This document shows positions 1-5,889 of a stretch of DNA of 7,343 nucleotides, one piece after another. Position numbers and translations under genes: made by a program. Source of the stretch: Bacillota bacterium (GTDB lineage: Bacteria > Bacillota_A > Clostridia > Peptostreptococcales > Anaerovoracaceae); NCBI GenBank assembly GCA_017438085.1, contig JAFRWH010000233.1, positions 1 through 7,343 on the forward strand. The letters are read 5' to 3'. Below the pieces are notes generated by a model. It made no database searches, was not told the DNA's origin, and was given only the letters and a program-made list of their open reading frames with translations. Within the stretch, counting starts at the first letter, position 1; the number at the start of each line of letters is the position of its first letter.

Positions 1-1530
1 AAGACCACTCTTACGGAAAAGCTTCTGCTCCACGGCGGAGCCATCCACCAGGCAGGAACCGTAAAAGCCCGCAAAAATGCCAAATTTGCCACCTCAGACT
101 GGATGGAGATAGAAAAGCAGAGAGGTATATCCGTAACCAACTCGGTAATGCAGTTCGACTATGCAGGCAAGGTGATATCCATCATGGATACTCCTGGCCA
201 CAACGACTTCGGCGAGGATACCTACCGCATACTGACCTCCGTTGACAGCGCCGTCATGGTGATCGACGCGGCCAAGGGTATTGAAACTCAGACTAAAAAG
301 CTGTTTGCGGTCTGCCGCATGAGAGGCATACCTATCTTCACCTTCATGAACAAGCTGGACCGCGAAGCCAAAGACCCGCTGGAACTCATAGGCGAACTGG
401 AGGATGTGCTTGGCATGCCCGCAGCAGCGGCAAGCTGGCCCATAGGATCCGGTCTGAATTTCCAGGGCATCTACAGCATATTGGACAACCGCGTCTACCT
501 CTATAAAGAAAAAAGCGTAATGGACCTTGGTCCTGAAGGCGTCTTCGGACCGGAGCTGGAGGATATACTAACCCAGAATAACCTCAAGGCGCTGCGTGAA
601 GGCCTGGAGCTGCTGGAAGGCGCGGGCTACCCGGTGGATCCCGAAGCCATACTTGCAGGAGAACTCACCCCGGTGTTCTTCGGCTCTGCTCTGGCGGACT
701 TCGGCGTCACCTGCTTCCTGGATCACTTCCTGGAGATGTCACCCGCCCCCGGCGCAAGAAAGACCTCCGACGGCAGGGAAATCGACCCCTTAAGTCCCGA
801 TTTCTCCGGCTTCGTCTTCAAGATACAGGCCAACATGAATCCCGCACACAGAGACCGTCTGGCCTTCATCCGTATATGTTCAGGCCGATTTGAGCGCGGA
901 AGGACTGTAACTCTGGCCCGCACCGGCAAGCCCATAACGCTGGCGCAGTCCACGCAGCTGATGGCAAACGAGAGGGAAAATGTTGAAGCTGCAATGGCCG
1001 GAGACGTCATCGGTATCTACGACACAGGAAACTTCATGATAGGAGACACCCTCTATCAGGGCAAGGAGGCATTCGAGTTTGAACCGCTGCCAACCTTCCC
1101 GCCGGAACTCTTCTCGCTGGTATCTCCGAAGGACACCATGAAGGCAAAGCAGTTCCAGAAGGGAGTGCAGCAGCTTGCCCAGGAGGGAGCCATTCAGGTG
1201 TATCACAACGAGTACAAGGAAACTGTGATAGGCGCCGTCGGACAGCTGCAGATAGAGGTTTTCCAGTACCGTCTGGAGAACGAATACAATGCTCCTGTCC
1301 GCATGAGCTCTCTGGATTATTCTCTGGCAAGATGGGTTAAGGTGGCCTCCGCCGACGGAACGGCCACGCCCGAGGAGATCGACCGCATAAAGAGCAAGAT
1401 CGACAGCCGCTGCATGCTGGTCTTCGACCGCTTCGAGCGTCCCCTGCTCCTATTTGCGAATCAGTTTACTCTAAATTACTTCCGCGAACGCCACAGCGAA
1501 GTGGAGCTTCTGGAAGCGACAGAGGTATAA
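1..1530 (+). CDS. prfC: Peptide chain release factor 3 (RF3), 5'-truncated by window edge
   Basis: This encodes the translational GTPase that ejects RF1 or RF2 from the ribosome after peptide release, acting in the cytoplasm. The frame is open from base 1, and the first visible residues KTTLTEKLL are the end of the P-loop (family pattern HPDAGKTT). About 25 N-terminal residues and the start codon are therefore missing, and 509 residues plus a TAA are visible. Translated from base 1, the signature SDWMEIEKQRGISVT (switch I) lies at about 94-138, DTPGH (G3) at 187-201, NKLD (G4) at 349-360 and GSA (G5) at 682-690. RF3-specific blocks follow: FVFKIQANMNPAHRDR, then the C-terminal domain with GAVGQLQIEVFQYRLENEYN. 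The switch I sequence and FKIQANM block distinguish it from EF-G and TetM-type proteins. An in-frame ATG at 103 lies inside the switch I region and is not the real start. A terminator follows 12 bases after the stop, so this is the last gene of its transcript. Confidence 0.97.
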   Translation, partial: KTTLTEKLLLHGGAIHQAGTVKARKNAKFATSDWMEIEKQRGISVTNSVMQFDYAGKVISIMDTPGHNDFGEDTYRILTSVDSAVMVIDAAKGIETQTKKLFAVCRMRGIPIFTFMNKLDREAKDPLELIGELEDVLGMPAAAASWPIGSGLNFQGIYSILDNRVYLYKEKSVMDLGPEGVFGPELEDILTQNNLKALREGLELLEGAGYPVDPEAILAGELTPVFFGSALADFGVTCFLDHFLEMSPAPGARKTSDGREIDPLSPDFSGFVFKIQANMNPAHRDRLAFIRICSGRFERGRTVTLARTGKPITLAQSTQLMANERENVEAAMAGDVIGIYDTGNFMIGDTLYQGKEAFEFEPLPTFPPELFSLVSPKDTMKAKQFQKGVQQLAQEGAIQVYHNEYKETVIGAVGQLQIEVFQYRLENEYNAPVRMSSLDYSLARWVKVASADGTATPEEIDRIKSKIDSRCMLVFDRFERPLLLFANQFTLNYFRERHSEVELLEATEV

Positions 1531-1542
1531 AAAAAGAAACAT

Positions 1543-1578
1543 AAAATCGCCCCGCAGGCTGCAGGGCGGTTTTATTTT
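1543..1578 (+). terminator. Intrinsic terminator of prfC
   Basis: A left arm at 1543-1555 (AAAATCGCCCCGC) pairs with a right arm at 1561-1573, with one T-G wobble and one C-A mismatch. The pairing can close further to a GGC loop. The right arm ends in TTTT, followed by ATTTT. It sits 12 bases after the prfC stop codon. Flanking A and T runs on both sides mean it could also work weakly on the opposite strand, but no gene there would need it. Confidence 0.88.
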
Positions 1579-1631
1579 GTCATTCCCAAGATAATTATTC
1601 TCATAATCACCATATTATTACAATTAAAGTA

Positions 1632-1660
1632 TTGACAAATATTAGAATTTATTGTATGTT
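1632..1660 (+). promoter_or_regulatory. Sigma-A-type promoter for ydbC
   Basis: A perfect -35 box TTGACA lies at 1632-1637. It is separated by 17 bases from TATGTT at 1655-1660, a 4/6 match to the -10 consensus. The surrounding DNA is AT-rich. Transcription would start near 1667, giving a leader of about 37 bases before the ydbC start. Its position directly after the prfC terminator indicates that ydbC is transcribed independently. Confidence 0.75.
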
Positions 1661-1703
1661 ATTACCACAAAAGGGAATTTAAAACGGATAGGAGATACTT
1701 AAT

Positions 1704-2027
1704 ATGGCACAGGAAAACTCAAGAGAAGAAATCAATTTCGAGATCATAGAAAAGATCGGGACCCTCAGGACCAGCGCCAGCGGATGGTCAAGGGAGCTCA
1801 ACATTATCAGATGGAATGGAGGCAATGCTAAATTCGACCTCAGAGACTGGTCGGAGGATCATTCCAAATGCAGCAAGGGGGTCACTCTTACGAACCCCGA
1901 GATGAGACGCATCGTGGAATGGCTTACAAAAAGGGGACTGGAAAAGCTCGCGTCAGGTAGCGAAAAGAATGGAACGCAGTCCACTGAAGCCTTCGAAGAA
2001 GAATGCCTTACAGCAGCAGATTTTTAA
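1704..2027 (+). CDS. ydbC: YdbC-family PC4-like single-stranded-nucleic-acid-binding protein
   Basis: This 107-residue protein resembles the bacterial YdbC family, which has the fold of the C-terminal domain of eukaryotic transcription coactivator PC4. From memory, Lactococcus YdbC is a dimeric ssDNA binder. The core spans residues ~9-80: NFEIIEKIGTL, SASGWSRELNIIRWNGG and KFDLRDWSEDHSKCSKGVTLT match the family's curved beta sheet, and residues ~64-80 (NPEMRRIVEWLTKRGLE) form the closing helix. The ATG is preceded by AGGAG at 1690-1694 with a 9-base spacer, which supports this start. Residues ~81-107 form a Ser/Thr- and Glu-rich tail beyond the usual domain, ending in AADF. This makes the protein longer than the roughly 70-residue Lactococcus form. 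It has its own promoter and is convergent with addA. The family call is firm; the cellular role, whether transcription, repair or general ssDNA binding, is not established by the sequence. Confidence 0.88.
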   Translation: MAQENSREEINFEIIEKIGTLRTSASGWSRELNIIRWNGGNAKFDLRDWSEDHSKCSKGVTLTNPEMRRIVEWLTKRGLEKLASGSEKNGTQSTEAFEEECLTAADF

Positions 2028-2037
2028 GATCTGCTGC
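2013..2037. repeat. Perfect 9-bp inverted repeat across the ydbC stop codon
   Basis: GCAGCAGAT at 2013-2021 pairs perfectly with ATCTGCTGC at 2029-2037 around a 7-base loop that contains the TAA stop (2025-2027). The left arm encodes the last Ala-Ala-Asp of YdbC. No T-run follows on either strand, so it is not a classical intrinsic terminator. It could be a 3'-end stabilising hairpin or an accessory structure to the terminator downstream, which is inference. Confidence 0.6.
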
Positions 2038-2096
2038 CTGTAATAACACGCTCAGAGTTTATGGAGATTCCCATGAACCAATCGATTCCTTCCTGA

Positions 2097-2138
2097 AACA
2101 GACCCTCCGGGAAACCGGAGGGTCTGTTCTTTTTATAC
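2097..2138 (+). terminator. Strong intrinsic terminator between convergent ydbC and addA
   Basis: A perfect 14-bp stem (2097-2110 with 2115-2128) closes on a GAAA tetraloop and is followed on + by CTTTTTATACTT. The placement fits the end of the ydbC transcript. The stem also begins only 15 bases past the addA stop on the - strand. There it would be followed by TTTCAGG, a much poorer U-tract, so it may serve addA as well but less efficiently. No other terminator for addA is visible in the gap. Confidence 0.93.
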
Positions 2139-2143
2139 TTGTT

Positions 2144-5100
2144 TTATTCTATGCGAAGCTCTCTGCCAAGCCCGAAAAGATAAAGCACGGCTTCCTTTAC
2201 CGGAAGGCCTCTTAGCTTTTCTAAGGCTTCCCTGTACAGCGCCAGCTGAGGAAGGTAGGAGAGCCTCAGCTCCTCAAAAGCGTTCTCGAGATCGTTTTTA
2301 TCTATGTAATTGCTCTTGTAATCTATGATCACCCACTGCCCGTTTTCCAGGAAATAGCAGTCAATGGTGCCCTGGACCAGCACTTCGCGGCCCTTATATT
2401 CCATCTTTAAGGTGAAGGGTGCTTCCTTATACAGCTCCTTTGCAGCCGAAGCCCTCCTGCCTATATCCGATGCAAAGAAGGCTTCCACCGCAGCGGGATC
2501 AACAGCTGCAGCCTCCTCCGGGCTGAGTATATTGCGCTTTGCAAGCTCTTCTGTAAAGGCAGCTATGCCCGCAGCGTCTTTAGGACCATTCACGAAGTCC
2601 AGCTTCTCCATCACATTGTGATATGCCGTTCCCTTTTCCGTCGACGACAGACGCTTTACGGGGCTTATAAAGGATGGCGGCGCGAACACGGGAGCGTATT
2701 CCTTCCCGCCTTTTTCCAGACGGTCTATCTCTGCCAGCTGTGACACGCTGTACTTGCTCTTTTCCTTTATATCGTGAGCAGCGCTCATGTCGAATTCCAG
2801 CCTGGCTTTAAGCTCCTCAAGGCTTACAGGCAGAGCATCCTCATCGATCTCAAAGCCCTTGTCAAGCTGGGCCTTAAGCTCCGCCGCATCCTGCCCGGAG
2901 GCATCCATTTCAACAGTCAGAGCATCTTTGGGTACGATACTGATCTCAGTCTTTCCGAGAACCGGGATCATCATCTCCAGATAATTCGATGGAGAGAAGA
3001 TGTCCTCCGGCATCCTCAGACGCCCTTCGCGTATCAGCTTTGTAGCATCCTTTGCAGTCCCGCTCAGCACCAGTATGTCCTTTGCCCTTGTCATGGCAAC
3101 ATAAAGCACTCGAAGCTTTTCCTCACGCTCCTCACGCTCTTTTTTGGAGCTTATGAGCTTATAGCTGAAGGGCTTGCTGAATATGTAGCGGTCGGGGTCA
3201 GAAAGCTGCATGGAAACGCCCAGGTCCTTGTGGAACACCGCGGACGAGCTGTTTTTGTTTCCAAGCTTCAGCTTTTTACCCAGTCCGGCGAGCAGAACGA
3301 AGGGGAATTCCAGGCCTTTGCTTTTATGTATGGTCATGATGCGGACCGCGTCCAGATCCTCGGAAAAGAGGCTCATCTCGCCCACATCGACTTTGCCCTT
3401 TATAGCTTCGATATAGCTGATGAATCCATAAAGGCCTGCGCTGCTTTCGGCTTCATAAGCCCCGGCTTTGTCGGCCAGTGCCCTGAGATTTGCAACCCGC
3501 TGCTGCCCGGAGGGCAGAGCCGATGCATAGCCGAGCATGCCGGTCCGGACCATGAGCTTCCAGATAAAATCAGAAAGCGGTGAAAAGTCGGCTTCCTTCT
3601 TCCAGCCTGCGAGTTTTTCCAGAAATGCGGCGCAGCGCGTTTTAAGGCTTTCATCGGGACCGTTTTCGCTGTAGAGCTCCAGCGCCTTATAATACGGGAA
3701 ATGCCTGTCGCCCTCCCTTTCTTTCAGGGCATGCACCCTGATGGAGGCCAGATCGTCCGTGCTGAAACCAAAGCTGGGGAAGCTCATTACGCTCAGCAGG
3801 GCCAGGTCCTTGCCCGGGCTGTCGATGATACGCAGAAGGTTGAGCATTACCTGTATCTCCAGAGCATCGAAATAACCTTCGCTGCGCTCAAGATAGACCG
3901 GTATGCCCGCATCGCTGAGTATCTTGTACCAGCTTTCGCCGCTGCCTTTAACGGCATACATCAGTATGGCCATGTCCTTGTATGTCAGAGGGCGCATGCA
4001 TTTGGCTTTGCTGTCGTAGATCTGCGTCCCTTTGTATTTTTTTATGATGCGCACGGCCTGAAGAGCTTCAAGCTCCGAGGCTTTCAGCTCCTCCAGTTCC
4101 TGATCTATTCCGGAGTCCTCCGTTTCATCTTCCGGAGCAGCCTCTGGCGAAGGCGCCTCCTCCGGTCCATCTTCTTCTTTATCCTTAGTGTCCACTATAT
4201 AGAGCTCAGGCGGAATAAGTCCCAGCCCGCTGTAGGGGGCGCCTTCTATGAGTCTTGCGTCTTCGTCGTAAGCCATGCCGGAGTTGTCACGGGTCATCAG
4301 CCGCTCGAAAACGTAATTTACCAGGGCGATCACCGGAGCCTTGCTCCTGAAATTGCTGGACAGATCGATGACCCTTGAACCGGCCAGCCCGCCGGATTTT
4401 ATGCACTGATACTTGCCTATGAAGATCTCCGGCTCTGCCAGACGGAATTTGTATATGCTCTGCTTGACATCTCCGACCATGAAAAGGTTGTCCGGACGGC
4501 TTATGGCGGAGATCAGGCTCTCCTGCACAAGATTGCTGTCCTGATATTCATCTACGAATATCCAGTCAAAGCTGTCCCTGTATTCGGCAGCGACTTTTTC
4601 GTCCTTCAATATGCGGAGCGCAAAATGTTCAATGTCGGAGAAATCGACAGTTCCGGCTTTTTTCTTGCGTCCGGCATAGAGCCTGTCGAACTCAAAGCAC
4701 AGCTCAGCCAGCTCTCTTACGAAGGGCTCCAAGGCCTTCTGCTGCACGGCAAAGCTTTCCCGGCTGTAATCTGCAAGGAGCTTTTTCAGTTCATCGAGAG
4801 ATTTTTTGGCGCTGTCGCGAAAAGCAGCAACGGTCTCCTTTTTCTGAGCCCATGCCGGAGCCTCATCCTTTGAAGCCCTCAGAGTCTGGCGCTTATACCC
4901 TGCCAGGGCAGAGCAGGCTTCCTCCAGCCCGCCCTGCAGGAAAATATCCCGCACAAGCTCAAGATCCGCATATTCGGTCTGCAGTTTTTCGCAGAGTTTG
5001 GGCAGATCCTCTGTCTGCTCAGCAGCAGCCGCGGTAAAACCGAGGGCTGTATTCAGAAGGGATACTGCCATCGAAGCGCAGTATTCTTCGTAAGGAACAG

Positions 5101-5707
5101 GATCCTCCAGGCCCTTTTCCATAAGCTCCGCCACCCATTTTTCGGGATCCGGAAGGCTCTGAAGGAAGGTATGGAAGGATCGTATCATGTTTTTTGCATT
5201 TTCATCGCTTCTTGACCCCGAATAAGCATCCATAAATGCAAGAAATGCTTCGTCGTGAGCTGCAAATCTGCTGTCAAACAGTTCTTCCATGGCCGCAGAT
5301 GCAAAAAGCTCCTGCTTTGCAGGATCGCAGATAGCAAGACGCGGATCTATATCTATGATCTGATAATATTCGTGTATTATATCCAGCGCGAATTTATGGA
5401 AGGTGGATATATGGCTTCGTCCCATGGAATTCAGCTGGCGGCGGAGAAAATGGCGGTGGTCCTCCTCAAGGGCGGGGTCCTTCAGACGATCGGAAATGCT
5501 CCTGAATATGCGTTCGCGCATCTCGGCAGCCGCAGCATTGGTGAATGTGACTATCAGCATGCGCTCAAGAGGCACCCTGTCCTCCAGTATCAGACGCGTC
5601 ACCCGCTCCACCAGAACGGAAGTCTTGCCGGAACCCGCCGCTGCAGATACAAGCAGGCTCTCACCCCTGCTTGTTATGGCATCATATTGTTTTTCTGTCC
5701 AGGCCAT
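2144..5707 (-). CDS. addA: ATP-dependent helicase/nuclease subunit A (AddA)
   Basis: AddA is the UvrD-type helicase and 3'-strand nuclease of the AddAB complex. It resects DNA double-strand ends up to Chi to load RecA for recombination. Residues are numbered from the Met at 5707. Superfamily 1 motifs occur in order: Walker A AAAGSGKT 22-29, motif Ia TFTNAAAAEM from 54, TFHKF 102-106, Walker B DEYQD 386-390, motif III GDVKQSIYKFR 412-422, motif IV SSNFRS 450-455, motif V TIHKSKGLE 792-800 and motif VI VAMTRAKD 870-877. The C-terminal PD-(D/E)XK nuclease is complete: GTAYH 1026-1030, E1034, D1116, D1129-Y-K1131 and QLALY 1154-1158. At 1187 residues it is near the usual length of about 1200. The start at 5707 has GGAGG five bases upstream, and WTEKQYDA follows at once as in relatives. 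The longer form from 5737 (1197 residues) has no good ribosome site. An acidic low-complexity stretch lies at residues ~509-542. No addB adjoins it on either side. Confidence 0.97.
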   Translation of the reverse strand: MAWTEKQYDAITSRGESLLVSAAAGSGKTSVLVERVTRLILEDRVPLERMLIVTFTNAAAAEMRERIFRSISDRLKDPALEEDHRHFLRRQLNSMGRSHISTFHKFALDIIHEYYQIIDIDPRLAICDPAKQELFASAAMEELFDSRFAAHDEAFLAFMDAYSGSRSDENAKNMIRSFHTFLQSLPDPEKWVAELMEKGLEDPVPYEEYCASMAVSLLNTALGFTAAAAEQTEDLPKLCEKLQTEYADLELVRDIFLQGGLEEACSALAGYKRQTLRASKDEAPAWAQKKETVAAFRDSAKKSLDELKKLLADYSRESFAVQQKALEPFVRELAELCFEFDRLYAGRKKKAGTVDFSDIEHFALRILKDEKVAAEYRDSFDWIFVDEYQDSNLVQESLISAISRPDNLFMVGDVKQSIYKFRLAEPEIFIGKYQCIKSGGLAGSRVIDLSSNFRSKAPVIALVNYVFERLMTRDNSGMAYDEDARLIEGAPYSGLGLIPPELYIVDTKDKEEDGPEEAPSPEAAPEDETEDSGIDQELEELKASELEALQAVRIIKKYKGTQIYDSKAKCMRPLTYKDMAILMYAVKGSGESWYKILSDAGIPVYLERSEGYFDALEIQVMLNLLRIIDSPGKDLALLSVMSFPSFGFSTDDLASIRVHALKEREGDRHFPYYKALELYSENGPDESLKTRCAAFLEKLAGWKKEADFSPLSDFIWKLMVRTGMLGYASALPSGQQRVANLRALADKAGAYEAESSAGLYGFISYIEAIKGKVDVGEMSLFSEDLDAVRIMTIHKSKGLEFPFVLLAGLGKKLKLGNKNSSSAVFHKDLGVSMQLSDPDRYIFSKPFSYKLISSKKEREEREEKLRVLYVAMTRAKDILVLSGTAKDATKLIREGRLRMPEDIFSPSNYLEMMIPVLGKTEISIVPKDALTVEMDASGQDAAELKAQLDKGFEIDEDALPVSLEELKARLEFDMSAAHDIKEKSKYSVSQLAEIDRLEKGGKEYAPVFAPPSFISPVKRLSSTEKGTAYHNVMEKLDFVNGPKDAAGIAAFTEELAKRNILSPEEAAAVDPAAVEAFFASDIGRRASAAKELYKEAPFTLKMEYKGREVLVQGTIDCYFLENGQWVIIDYKSNYIDKNDLENAFEELRLSYLPQLALYREALEKLRGLPVKEAVLYLFGLGRELRIE

Positions 5708-5712
5708 TGCCG

Positions 5713-5717
5713 CCTCC
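5713..5717 (-). promoter_or_regulatory. Shine-Dalgarno site favouring the 5707 start of addA
   Basis: On the - strand GGAGG lies at 5717-5713, followed by a 5-base spacer CGGCA and ATG at 5707-5705. The upstream in-frame ATG at 5737 has only AGCAGG directly abutting it, with no spacer, and no purine-rich site at a workable distance. This makes 5707 the better supported start, although ten extra N-terminal residues would be tolerated in this family. Confidence 0.65.
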
Positions 5718-5780
5718 GTTTCTTTCTCAGGCTCCATCCTGCTGTTCCCGCAAGGATGGATGCTGCCAGTATATGCAAAT

Positions 5781-5789
5781 AGTATAACA
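5781..5789 (-). promoter_or_regulatory. Extended -10 promoter candidate for addA
   Basis: On the - strand the sequence TGTTATACT (5789-5781) fits an extended -10 element, TGn followed by TATACT (5/6 to consensus). No convincing -35 is seen 16-18 bases upstream, as extended -10 promoters allow. Transcription would start near 5774, about 67 bases before the 5707 start codon. A second TATACT at 5773-5768 lacks the TG extension. Confidence 0.45.
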
Positions 5790-5805
5790 TCTGCACAGCG
5801 CTTTG

Positions 5806-5814
5806 TGATAAAAT
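5806..5814 (+). promoter_or_regulatory. Extended -10 promoter candidate for gpmI
   Basis: TGATAAAAT at 5806-5814 reads as TGn followed by TAAAAT, a 5/6 match to the -10 consensus. The -35 region is poor. A start near 5820 would give a leader of about 70 bases. The element lies 16 bases from the opposing addA element, so the two promoters would share DNA. Confidence 0.42.
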
Positions 5815-5836
5815 ATGGTTTGGATCAACAACATAA

Positions 5837-5861
5837 ATCCTGCCGCTGTGTCCCGCAGGAT
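5837..5861. repeat. 7-bp inverted repeat in the gpmI leader
   Basis: ATCCTGC at 5837-5843 is repeated in inverse at 5855-5861 (GCAGGAT) around 11 bases. It lies between the candidate gpmI promoter and its ribosome site, so it could be a leader hairpin or a protein-binding dyad. A 7-bp dyad can arise by chance, and no known operator or riboswitch is recognised. Confidence 0.3.
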
Positions 5862-5889
5862 AATGATATCATATGCAAGGAGCAAAAAA

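Noticed and set aside
2011..2019. CAG trinucleotide run as a possible microsatellite
   Set aside because: There are only three units, and they form part of the coding sequence and hairpin arm of ydbC.
2003..2215. 70-codon frame on + across the ydbC/addA convergent gap
   Set aside because: It would read straight through the strong terminator and into the antisense of addA, with no ribosome site.
2774..3583. 269-codon open frame on + inside addA
   Set aside because: It lies fully antisense to conserved helicase and nuclease-linker sequence. It has no ribosome site or recognisable domain, and several other long antisense frames exist in the same gene, as expected from its codon bias.
3701..4378. 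225-codon open frame on + inside addA
   Set aside because: It is antisense to motif IV and the following 2A-like region of AddA, and its product resembles no protein I recognise.
1704..5737. ydbC and addA as a dedicated DNA-repair or defence module
   Set aside because: They are convergent, separately promoted and divided by a terminator. The shared ssDNA theme alone does not show a functional pairing.
5867..5872. GATATC palindrome near the gpmI ribosome site as an operator
   Set aside because: A 6-base palindrome in AT-rich leader DNA is expected by chance and matches no known operator.
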